NCBI GenBank assembly: GCA_041748615.1
Contig: JBGTCY010000248.1
Span: 1 to 12,293 of the forward strand
DNA length: 12,293 bases
Origin: JBGTCY01 sp041748615
GTDB taxonomy: Bacteria > Bacteroidota > Bacteroidia > Chitinophagales > CAIOSU01
Direction of reading: 5' to 3'
Shown: positions 1-7,038 of the stretch, in pieces
Layout of the letters: every line of letters begins with the position of its first letter
How positions within the stretch are numbered: position 1 is the first letter of the stretch
The notes under the pieces: model-generated
What the model was told of the DNA's origin: nothing
Databases searched by the model: none
Seen by the model: only the letters and a program-made list of their open reading frames with translations
Made by a program: the position numbers and the translations under genes

Positions 1-92
1 TAATCCGACCTCCTTAAAGTTTTTCCGTTTGAAAATTTCAAAGAAGCAATTCAGGAAGTGCGACAAGCGGATAACAGGGGGAAGTGCTGTTG
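1..92 (+). pseudogene. Possible decayed C-terminus of a medium-chain zinc-type dehydrogenase/quinone reductase
   Basis: Reading from base 4 in frame 1 gives about 26 residues containing VFPFENFKEAIQEVRQADN followed by RGK. This resembles the end of medium-chain dehydrogenase/reductase proteins, which typically finish with FPFxxFxEAxxxxxxGxxxGKVLLKI. Here the frame reads GKCC and stops at 91-93, but dropping to frame 3 at base 84 gives VLLKIN, the expected ending, so one base seems to be missing around 82-83. The frame also has a TAA at 1-3. Two disabling changes in such a short stretch suggest a relic, but only the tail is visible and the body of the gene lies outside the window. The similarity is judged by eye from family knowledge, so confidence is modest. 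Confidence 0.4.
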
Positions 93-233
93 AAAATCAA
101 CAGATTTCACTCATTATTTGAAAAATCAGGAAATAAACAAACTTGCCCGGAGGTAAAGAACCTCAATCGCGCAACGCTGCGAGTCAAAGAAAGACAGATT
201 CGTACAACGCAAGCGCCATTTGTATTTCAATCA

Positions 234-262
234 TTGATTTCTGATTTGAGTTTGTAACTTTA
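234..262 (+). promoter_or_regulatory. Candidate promoter of gltD (Bacteroidota type)
   Basis: TTG at 234-236 and TAACTTTA at 255-262 are 18 bp apart. They fit the Bacteroidota -33/-7 pattern (TTG, about 19 bp, TAnnTTTG) except for the last base. The box ends 31 bp before the gltD start codon. This is a sequence match only. Confidence 0.4.
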
Positions 263-293
263 GACTCCAAACTTTAAATTATTAAACTTCTGA

Positions 294-1736
294 ATGTACG
301 AATACACCAAAATAGAACGCATTGACCCTGATGTAAAACTTTCGCAGGAGCGGGTAAAAGATTTTAAGGAGATTTATGAGGTTTTTGAACAGGAAGATGC
401 TGTTGCGCAATCGAGCCGCTGTATTCAATGCGGCATCCCGTACTGCTCGTCCACCGGATGTCCGTTGCATAATAATATTCCGCAATGGTTGAAATATGTA
501 GCCGATAAAGACCTGAAGCTGGCATTTGATATTTCCAATGAAACTTCTCCTTTTCCTGAAATCCTCGGACGGATTTGTCCGCATGACCGCCTGTGTGAAG
601 GCGCTTGTACCTTAAATGAAGGACATGGCGCTGTATCAATTGGCGCGATTGAAATTTTTATCAGTGAAAAGGGCTTTGAAAAAGGATTGAAGCCGGTGTT
701 TGCTGATAGTTTATCGGGAAAAAAAGTAGCGATAATCGGTTCAGGTCCGGCAGGATTATCCTGTGCAAATTTTTTGTTAAGGGCGGGCATTCAGCCGGTT
801 GTGTTTGATAAAGCGGATGAACCGGGCGGTTTGCTGACGTATGGCATTCCTGGTTTTAAGTTGGAAAAAGAGTCGGTCATGCGCAGGGTAAAACTATTGC
901 AGGAGGCGGGGATGAAATTACATTTGAATACCGAAATAGGAAAGGACATTTCTTTTGATGAAATCAGTAAAACACATGATGCGGTTTTTCTGGGCTTTGG
1001 CGCTACGGAAGGTAAAGTGTTGAATTATGAAGGTTACAACATGTTCAATGTATATATGGCGGTTCCCTTTCTTACCAACATTCAAAAAAAACTATTGGGA
1101 AAAAAATCAGATGCAAAATATAAAGTGGAAGGAAAAGATGTGCTGGTGATAGGAGGGGGGGACACCGCGATGGACTGTGTGCGCACCTCCATCCGTGAGG
1201 GCGCTGAAAGTGTGAAATGTATTTACAGGCGCGATGAAGCAAACATGCCTGGAAGCCGCAAAGAAGTGAAAGCCGCCAAAGAAGAAGGGGTGGAGTTCAT
1301 TTTCAATATCATGCCCAAAAACTTTGTTGCCAGCGCGCGTGGTACCATCATGGGAATGAATTTTGTAAAAACGCGACTCACCGAAAACAGCGGCAACGCC
1401 AGAGCGACATTTGAAGAAGTTCCTGAAACCGAGCATATTATTGAAGGGGATATTATTATTCTCGCGCTTGGGTTCAATCATGAACAATTGGTTTTTTTGA
1501 ATGAAAATGGTATCAGTACCAACCGCTTAGGCGCGATTATCACGGATGAAAAAATGCAAACAACAAGAGAAGGTGTGTTTGCCGGAGGCGATGCAGTCAG
1601 GGGCGCTGACCTTGTGGTGAATGCTGCATTAGACGGACGTGAAGCTGCTATGGCGATGATAGAATACGTGTATGGAAAAGAAGAGAAGAAATTGGCTGGT
1701 AAAATTCCATTAGTTAAGTCTGCTGTCAGACAATAA
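294..1736 (+). CDS. gltD: Glutamate synthase small subunit (NADPH-dependent beta subunit)
   Basis: This is the flavin- and iron-sulfur-containing small subunit of glutamate synthase, which passes electrons from NADPH to the large subunit so that 2-oxoglutarate and glutamine form two glutamates. At 480 residues it is close to the usual 470-490. The N-terminal cysteine clusters are visible (C43, C46, C51, C56, then C95, C101, C105). They are followed by the FAD-binding GSGPAG at 149-154 and the PGGLLTYGIPGFKL stretch. The NADPH site GGGDTAMDC lies at 287-295, and a second FAD-contacting segment, GVFAGGDAVRGADLVVNA, lies near the end. The ATG at 294 begins the family-typical N-terminus and has no Shine-Dalgarno sequence, as usual in this phylum. 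No gltB lies next to it: the upstream 290 bp hold only a gene relic and the next gene is a ParA-type ATPase. It therefore either works with a large subunit encoded elsewhere or serves another NADPH-driven electron-transfer role. Function of the fold is certain; the partner is not. Confidence 0.93.
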   Translation: MYEYTKIERIDPDVKLSQERVKDFKEIYEVFEQEDAVAQSSRCIQCGIPYCSSTGCPLHNNIPQWLKYVADKDLKLAFDISNETSPFPEILGRICPHDRLCEGACTLNEGHGAVSIGAIEIFISEKGFEKGLKPVFADSLSGKKVAIIGSGPAGLSCANFLLRAGIQPVVFDKADEPGGLLTYGIPGFKLEKESVMRRVKLLQEAGMKLHLNTEIGKDISFDEISKTHDAVFLGFGATEGKVLNYEGYNMFNVYMAVPFLTNIQKKLLGKKSDAKYKVEGKDVLVIGGGDTAMDCVRTSIREGAESVKCIYRRDEANMPGSRKEVKAAKEEGVEFIFNIMPKNFVASARGTIMGMNFVKTRLTENSGNARATFEEVPETEHIIEGDIIILALGFNHEQLVFLNENGISTNRLGAIITDEKMQTTREGVFAGGDAVRGADLVVNAALDGREAAMAMIEYVYGKEEKKLAGKIPLVKSAVRQ

Positions 1737-1770
1737 GTGAAGTTGACAAAATAGCATCCGCAATCATCAG

Positions 1771-1827
1771 CAGATATTAGACTTTAGAAATTAGATGAAT
1801 TGTGGAAGATATTTTAGAAACGTGCCT
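1771..1827. repeat. Intergenic repeat, copy 1 (blocks A and B)
   Basis: Block A, CAGATATTAGACTTTAG at 1771-1787, recurs exactly at 9351-9367. Block B at 1802-1827 (core ATTTTAGAAACGTGCCT) recurs at 9684-9709 with 24 of 26 bases identical. Here the blocks are 14 bp apart; in the other copy 316 bp separate them. In both places block A begins 30-35 bp after the stop codon of a plus-strand oxidoreductase gene. Origin unknown. The rest of the 281-bp gap between gltD and the ParA gene holds the ParA promoter candidate and nothing else I can recognise. Confidence 0.6.
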
Positions 1828-1965
1828 CATAGAGTTCATCCGGTTTATTTTTCCTTTAACCTGAATGGCAATTCTTCATTGATAGTTTCCTGAAATGAAG
1901 TCATTTATGCGTTAATCACTGCACAGTTGTTGAAAACCATCTGCATTTTCAGAAAAGTCGTGTGT

Positions 1966-1973
1966 TAAGTTTG
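1966..1973 (+). promoter_or_regulatory. -7 box candidate for the ParA-like gene
   Basis: TAAGTTTG matches the Bacteroidota -7 consensus TAnnTTTG at every fixed base and lies 44 bp before the start codon. No good TTTG is present at -33. A TTTTC lies 15 bp upstream. The same octamer is found ahead of the DUF4159 gene on the other strand. Confidence 0.4.
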
Positions 1974-2017
1974 GTTAAACCGTAAGGTTTTCATTTTCAA
2001 AACAAAACTGCAACACC

Positions 2018-2710
2018 ATGTCAAAAGTAATTTCCTTCCTCAACCGCAAAGGCGGAACCGGAAAAACTACCAGCGCCATTAATGTAGCCACAGCGCTTAA
2101 AAAAATGACTGCCAAATATGAAGTTGCGCTCATTGAAACCGACAGCAACCGCACACTGACTGCGCTGCGCAGCATGGAGGCGAACGCGGTCAGTTATAAA
2201 CCGGGATATATTGAACGCAAGGGAATCAGGATGCCTGATTTATTGCAGACAGATGAAGAACATGCCGCTAATTTGATTTCCGGACTGAGAAAGGCTTATG
2301 TAGATTATGTGATTGTGGACGGAGCCGCGAACATGAGCGAAGGTGTGATGAGGAGTATTTGCGCGAACAGTGATTTTGTGATTATCCCAACCGGATTGTC
2401 CATGAGTGAAGTGATGGTCACGGAGTTAACCCTGGATATGATTCGCCCGGTGATGGAGGCGAAACCGGAATTAAATGTTTACCTGCTTGCGAACCGCGTA
2501 CATTTTCTGACTTCAATGGATACTATCCGCCAGACTTTTGCACATCTGGATGTTCCCGTATTGGAAGTTTATATTCCGCATTTTAAACACTACACCGTGT
2601 TAAACACCATTGAGCCGGTTGAGCTTTATCAAAAAGTAGCTGAGCGGTTAATTGAGTTGGTTGTTGAATCAAATCAGAAATTCAAAGAAGCGTCATTGGC
2701 GGTATTCTGA
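2018..2710 (+). CDS. Orphan ParA/MinD-type P-loop ATPase
   Basis: This is a small ParA-superfamily ATPase of 230 residues. The deviant Walker A motif RKGGTGKTT is at 10-18, with the signature lysine K11 and catalytic-site K16. The Walker A' region is IETDSN, with D42 in the place of the usual conserved aspartate, and Walker B is VIVDGAAN with D101. There is no N-terminal helix-turn-helix extension, so it resembles short (type Ib-like) ParA proteins that dimerise on ATP and position cargo. No parB, parS-like cluster, replication gene or conjugation gene is seen nearby, so its cargo cannot be named. The sequence after Walker B (GAAN instead of the common TPP) is unusual and may mark a distinct subfamily. 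The gene stands alone and converges on the DUF4249 gene with 12 bp between the two stop codons. It could be a remnant of an integrated plasmid or conjugative element, or a chromosomal protein-positioning ATPase; the sequence does not decide. Confidence 0.85.
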   Translation: MSKVISFLNRKGGTGKTTSAINVATALKKMTAKYEVALIETDSNRTLTALRSMEANAVSYKPGYIERKGIRMPDLLQTDEEHAANLISGLRKAYVDYVIVDGAANMSEGVMRSICANSDFVIIPTGLSMSEVMVTELTLDMIRPVMEAKPELNVYLLANRVHFLTSMDTIRQTFAHLDVPVLEVYIPHFKHYTVLNTIEPVELYQKVAERLIELVVESNQKFKEASLAVF

Positions 2711-2722
2711 ATGAAATTGAAT

Positions 2723-3589
2723 TTACTCAGGAATATAAATCGTTTCATAATAAGCCGCGTAACCACCCCATACACCCAGCCCGCCATTGATGTTTGACTT
2801 GATGACGGTCGCTGAACCAAAGGGTCCTCCGCTGCTCATTTCGTAGGAAAGCGTGTTCCAGAAATCATAATGCGGTTTGTCAATTGCCGCCCATTTGACG
2901 GTGACGGTGTCGCCTCGCCAATAATACCCGTAAGTGACATTATCAAACTCAGCATCCGGGTCTTGTCCGCGCCTGAGCGGGAAACGGAAAGTCTGCCCGT
3001 TGAAAAAGCGGTCGTCCGTCACAAACACCGGATAAAATGGCTCGCTGTTGCGTTGAGAAAAATAACGAACATAGTTTCCGACTGTATCAGGGTCTGTGAT
3101 GCGTGCAATCACTGACACCAAACTGTCGTTTTCAGGATTTTCATGCGGCTCCCACCACAATGAGTCAAGCGCCAGCAAGTCAGGAATCTTGGTTTGTGCC
3201 GTGAGCACTTCATCCTCCGATTCAATTCGCAGGAAATAGGTTTTACCGATTTCTCCTTTGAGAATCGGATTTGCGGCAATGTAGATACAGACTAAAAAAC
3301 TCCTTCCGTCATTTGAAACCGTGAAACAAACTTCACTTAATGTATCTGTGATATTCCCGTCACTCACGGTCACTTTCGCTCCTCTGACCAAGTACTGTTC
3401 AAAGTCATTCAAATCAAAGCTGCCGAAAAATGGCGCGTTGCGGGTAAGAAAAACGTAAGGCGCTTCATCCTGTTCAATCACTCCTTCCACAACGATTTTA
3501 CTGACAGGGTCGGGCAAATCCACAGTGATATCCGTTGTGCAGGAATAAAATAGGACAAACAGAAATAAGATGAAAGGATAATACCGCAT
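2723..3589 (-). CDS. DUF4249 family lipoprotein
   Basis: A 288-residue protein opening with a short charged start, a hydrophobic stretch (residues 5-15) and FYSC, in which C17 is the likely lipidated cysteine of a Bacteroidota-style lipobox, so it is probably a lipoprotein anchored in the outer membrane. The mature part starts with TDITVDLPDPVSKIVVEGVI, followed by a VFLTRNAPFF segment. This opening of beta-rich sequence is typical of DUF4249, a family of unknown function found beside TonB-dependent receptors in Bacteroidota. Its start codon overlaps the stop of the upstream receptor gene by one base (TAATG), which implies translational coupling and that the two work together. By analogy it may act as a surface substrate-binding or capping partner of the receptor, but no SusD signature is present and the ligand is unknown. 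Its length is at the short end for the family; no frameshift is visible. Confidence 0.85.
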   Translation of the reverse strand: MRYYPFILFLFVLFYSCTTDITVDLPDPVSKIVVEGVIEQDEAPYVFLTRNAPFFGSFDLNDFEQYLVRGAKVTVSDGNITDTLSEVCFTVSNDGRSFLVCIYIAANPILKGEIGKTYFLRIESEDEVLTAQTKIPDLLALDSLWWEPHENPENDSLVSVIARITDPDTVGNYVRYFSQRNSEPFYPVFVTDDRFFNGQTFRFPLRRGQDPDAEFDNVTYGYYWRGDTVTVKWAAIDKPHYDFWNTLSYEMSSGGPFGSATVIKSNINGGLGVWGGYAAYYETIYIPE

Positions 3590-5973
3590 TATTTTGTGAA
3601 TTTAAAATTCCAGGTGATGGAAGGCAGCACCGGAAATAGATTTACTTTTTTTGCGCCTACATTAATGTTCCCATCATTGATATTTCCATTTACATCAAAA
3701 TAGATGAAGAACGGATTTTTACGATTATATATATTATACACTGACATGGTCAGGTCGTGCTGGAAGTTTGTTCTTTTTTTAAAAGTATAAACAGCCGCGA
3801 TATCGGCACGGTGATATGGTTCCATTCGGTAGCCGTTGCGTGATTCATACTGGTTTACAACGCGCCCCTCAATAAAATATCTGCCGGTAGGCAGCGTGAC
3901 AGCCTGTCCGGTTCCGTAAATATAAACTGCCGATAACTTCCATTTCTCATTGATTTCATAGGACGCAACTACGGACAAATCATGCCTCCTGTCGTAGCGT
4001 GCCGGAAATTTTTTTCCGTCATTAAGGTCGGGAAATTTCCTGTCAGTATAAGACAAAGTGTAGCCCACCCATCCCGTCAGTTTTCCTTCTTTTTTATGCA
4101 CAAAAAATTCCGCGCCATAAGACCAGCCTCTTCCGAAAACAAAATTCTGCTCCACGTCAAGATTCAACTCAGGCACATAACTCTGCCCGAATTCAATTTG
4201 ATTGCGCATGTCTTTGTAATAGAGTTCGATTGAAGTTTCAAACATGTTGTCTTTGTAATTGTGGAAATAGCCGATGGCATATTGAATGCCCTGCTGCGGT
4301 TTCACAATGGCAGTGCTGGGCACCCAAAGGTCTGTGGGAAGGGTAGTGGTGGCATTTGAAACAAGATGGATGAATTGATTGATAAGAGAAACACTGCCTT
4401 TCAAAGATATTTTTTGATTGATGGCATAGCGAATGTTCGCCCTCGGTTCCAATCCGAAATAAGTTCTGATATTCTGGCTTCTCCCATAGTTTACGGTGTC
4501 AACCGGTCGCAGTAAATCATCATAGAGATACTGAACATAAGGACCGACTTGCGAAAACATTGCTCCTCGTAATCCAACATTCAATTTTACTTTTTTGGAA
4601 ATATCATACTCATCCTGGATATAGATTGCAGCTTCATGCGCGTATTTCCTGTTCAGGCTGTCATTGCTGAATTCAGCGTCACCCGTTTGAGCATTGGCGG
4701 TGTAAGGTCTGAAAACATGATAAGTATAGTTTATGCCGAATTTGATATGATGCTGCGGACTCGGGTAATAATCAAAATCGGTTTTAAAATTATAATCGCG
4801 AATACCGGAAAATAAATCAAACCGGAAATCGGAAAAGCGGGATTCAAAAGCAAAATTGAAATCATTAAAAATCACGCTGGTGTTCATGAATAATTTTTCG
4901 TGAAACAGATGATTCCAGCGTAGTGTGGCGGTGGCGTTGCCCCATGGAATCCGCACCCTGAAATCATCTTGGGGAGATTTAAATGAAAAAACATCCCTGC
5001 CGAAGTAGCCGCTGATATACAGCCGGTCTTTATCGGAAAAACGGTAATTGACTTTTGCATTCAAATCATAGAAATAATAAGAGTTGCCTTCAATGTCGGG
5101 ATTATTGATGGGCAGCAGTAATAAATCAACATAGGTTCTTCTTCCGGAGACCATGAATGAACTCACATCTTTTTTTATCGGACCTTGCACGGTGAGCCGC
5201 GATGAAATCAATCCGATTCCGCCATCCAATTGATATTGTTTATTGTTTCCTTCTTTCATGGAGATATCCAACACGGATGAAAGCCTGCCGCCATAACTTG
5301 CCGGGATTCCTCCTTTGATGAGCGTTGTGCTTCTTAACGCGTCAGAATTAAAAACGGAGAAAAAACCGAACAAATGTCCGGGATTATACACGACCGCTTC
5401 GTCCAGCAAAATGAGGTTTTGGTCAGGTCCGCCTCCACGCACATAAAGCCCGGAATTGCCTTCACCGCTGGATTGTACCCCCGGAAGCAGTTGAATGGTT
5501 TTCATCACATCCATTTCACCCAGCAACACAGGCAATGATTTGATTTGGTCCATTGAAAGTTCAATCGTACTCATTTGTGAACTTTCAACATTGCGGTCTT
5601 TTCGTTCCGATGAAATCACAATTTCCTCTGTCAGGCGGGCTTCCGATGATATTTCAACATTCAGGCGAATATCTTTTGTGAGCGCTACCGCGGTATCGAA
5701 TGGAGTAAATCCAAGATAGGATATCACGATGGTATAATTGCCTTCCGGTATTGTGAGCGAATAAAACCCGTATTCGTTGGTAGTGGTGCCTTTGAGATTT
5801 TCTTTGGCGTAAACATTGGCTCCAATCAGCGTCTCACCGTTTGCTTTATCCCTGATGTAGCCGCTGATAGTGTGTTTTGTTTCGCGGGTTTGCGCATGAG
5901 TTGATTCAACAACCGGAATGATTAAAATGAAAAACAGGAGATGAGTGTATAAAAAACGGCAATAATGCTTCAT
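3589..5973 (-). CDS. TonB-dependent outer membrane receptor with CarboxypepD_reg-like domain
   Basis: An outer-membrane gated channel of 794 residues that would take up a ligand with energy from TonB/ExbBD. Domains in order: signal peptide (about 1-27, cleavage after STHA); a carboxypeptidase-regulatory-like beta-sandwich (about 33-110, with ISGYIRDKANGETLIGANVY); a linker with the TonB-box-like EIVISSERK at 117-125; a plug (about 135-245) with LLPGVQSSGEGNSGLYVRGGGPDQNLILLDEA (split here for reading: LLPGVQSSGEG, then NSGLYVRGGGPDQNLILLDE); and a long beta-barrel with many alternating aromatic strands ending in the C-terminal phenylalanine-rich strand ITWNFKFTK. It is the first gene of a two-gene unit with the DUF4249 lipoprotein. 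No SusD, glycosidase, peptidase or sensor gene is near, so it is not a classic polysaccharide locus. The substrate could be a peptide, siderophore or small glycan; nothing here tells which. Confidence 0.93.
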   Translation of the reverse strand: MKHYCRFLYTHLLFFILIIPVVESTHAQTRETKHTISGYIRDKANGETLIGANVYAKENLKGTTTNEYGFYSLTIPEGNYTIVISYLGFTPFDTAVALTKDIRLNVEISSEARLTEEIVISSERKDRNVESSQMSTIELSMDQIKSLPVLLGEMDVMKTIQLLPGVQSSGEGNSGLYVRGGGPDQNLILLDEAVVYNPGHLFGFFSVFNSDALRSTTLIKGGIPASYGGRLSSVLDISMKEGNNKQYQLDGGIGLISSRLTVQGPIKKDVSSFMVSGRRTYVDLLLLPINNPDIEGNSYYFYDLNAKVNYRFSDKDRLYISGYFGRDVFSFKSPQDDFRVRIPWGNATATLRWNHLFHEKLFMNTSVIFNDFNFAFESRFSDFRFDLFSGIRDYNFKTDFDYYPSPQHHIKFGINYTYHVFRPYTANAQTGDAEFSNDSLNRKYAHEAAIYIQDEYDISKKVKLNVGLRGAMFSQVGPYVQYLYDDLLRPVDTVNYGRSQNIRTYFGLEPRANIRYAINQKISLKGSVSLINQFIHLVSNATTTLPTDLWVPSTAIVKPQQGIQYAIGYFHNYKDNMFETSIELYYKDMRNQIEFGQSYVPELNLDVEQNFVFGRGWSYGAEFFVHKKEGKLTGWVGYTLSYTDRKFPDLNDGKKFPARYDRRHDLSVVASYEINEKWKLSAVYIYGTGQAVTLPTGRYFIEGRVVNQYESRNGYRMEPYHRADIAAVYTFKKRTNFQHDLTMSVYNIYNRKNPFFIYFDVNGNINDGNINVGAKKVNLFPVLPSITWNFKFTK

Positions 5974-5998
5974 GGAATGGTTGGCGAAATAGGAAGTA

Positions 5999-6006
5999 CA
6001 AATTTA
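5999..6006 (-). promoter_or_regulatory. -7 box candidate for the receptor/DUF4249 operon
   Basis: On the minus strand the sequence reads TAAATTTG, a full match to TAnnTTTG, 25 bp before the receptor start codon. No convincing -33 element is visible. The remaining part of the 198-bp gap 5974-6171 contains only the sigma-gene terminator. Confidence 0.4.
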
Positions 6007-6110
6007 TCAAACAATCAAAAAGGAATCATGATTGCATCATAAAAGTAGTTTAAAAAAATAGCGAAAGAGTTGCATCCCCCCATTTTAAATTTCAAAATGA
6101 TTTTTTCTTC

Positions 6111-6148
6111 ATTAAAAAGCGAAAGGCAGAACGTGAGTTCTGCCTTTC
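6111..6148 (-). terminator. Intrinsic terminator of the sigma factor gene
   Basis: A perfect 12-bp stem (GAAAGGCAGAAC at 6121-6132 and its complement at 6137-6148) with a 4-base loop is followed, on the minus strand, by GCTTTTTAAT. It starts 23 bp after the sigma gene's stop codon. The T-run lies on the minus-strand side, so it ends transcription of that gene before the receptor operon. Confidence 0.9.
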
Positions 6149-6171
6149 AACTTTCTTTAACCCTAAAACCT

Positions 6172-7038
6172 TTATGCTAAATAAGTCTTCAGCCTTTTTG
6201 ATTTGGAAGAATGACGCAGTTTTTTCAACGCTTTTTCACGCAACTGACGCACACGCTCTTTGCTCATATCGAGTTTCACGCCAATGTCTTCTAATGACAT
6301 CGGGTAGTTCCCATTAAGCCCGAAAGAGAGTTTCAGAATTTCCGCGTCCTTGTCGCCCAGCGAGGAAAGCATGTGTTCGATTTCGATGTTGAGCGATTCC
6401 TTGTCCAGCATTTCTGACGGCTTGGGAATGTTGGTGTCTTCCATGAAATCTTTCATGCTGTAATCTTCTTCACCTTCGCTCATGGGAGCGTCAATGGAAC
6501 GCGCTTTCATCGTCATATCCAGCACTTCACGCACCTCATTGGGTGTCAGGTTCACGGCTTCACCGATTTCTTCTTCCGTAGCGCCCCTTTCATGGAACTG
6601 CTCGATTCTGATAGCGGCATCCGAGATTTCTTTCGCGATTTTCGCACGGTTAATCGGGAGTCTGATTCTGCGTGATTTTTCAGAAATCGCTTTCAGAATA
6701 GACTGACGAATCCACCATACTGCATAGGAGATGAACTTAAGCCCGCGGGTTTCATCAAAGCGCTCTGCGGCTTTAATCAATCCGATGTTGGCTTCGCTGA
6801 TCAGGTCTTCCAACGGTAATCCATGATGCTGATACTGCTTGGCAACACTGATGGCAAAGCGCAGGTTGGCTCTTACGAGTTTCTCCAGCGAATCCAGGTC
6901 GCCCTGTTTGATTTTTTTGGCTAAAGAAACTTCTTCTTCTACTGAAATCATTGGCTGTACAGCCACTTCGCGCAGGTAAGCCTCAATAGACCTTCCCGAG
7001 CGGTCGGTAATCTGTTTGGAGATTTTTAAATTTCTCAT
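6172..7038 (-). CDS. RpoD/SigA-type RNA polymerase sigma-70 factor (288 aa)
   Basis: A primary-type sigma factor that would direct RNA polymerase to promoters. It starts MRNLKISKQIT, like Bacteroidota RpoD proteins, which lack region 1.1 and are about 285-290 residues. Visible parts: region 1.2 (about 17-46); region 2 with RANLRF (56-61), the DLISEANIGLIKAA core-binding segment (78-91), and RFDETRGLKFISYAVWWIRQ (93-112), which melts and reads the -10 element; region 3 (about 130-200); and region 4.2 with the helix-turn-helix MSLEDIGVKLDMSKERVRQL and the ending KTYLA. Several positions that are nearly fixed in RpoD of this phylum differ: EKSRRIRLPINRAKI stands where EQSRIVRLPLN is usual, and SEANIG where NEGNLG is usual. 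It may thus be a paralogue or the RpoD of a deep lineage. It has its own terminator and a long non-coding upstream region. Confidence 0.9.
   Translation of the reverse strand: MRNLKISKQITDRSGRSIEAYLREVAVQPMISVEEEVSLAKKIKQGDLDSLEKLVRANLRFAISVAKQYQHHGLPLEDLISEANIGLIKAAERFDETRGLKFISYAVWWIRQSILKAISEKSRRIRLPINRAKIAKEISDAAIRIEQFHERGATEEEIGEAVNLTPNEVREVLDMTMKARSIDAPMSEGEEDYSMKDFMEDTNIPKPSEMLDKESLNIEIEHMLSSLGDKDAEILKLSFGLNGNYPMSLEDIGVKLDMSKERVRQLREKALKKLRHSSKSKRLKTYLA

Noticed and set aside
425..790. Minus-strand reading frames of 91-121 residues opposite gltD
   Set aside because: They lie wholly opposite an unambiguous conserved gene and have no family features.
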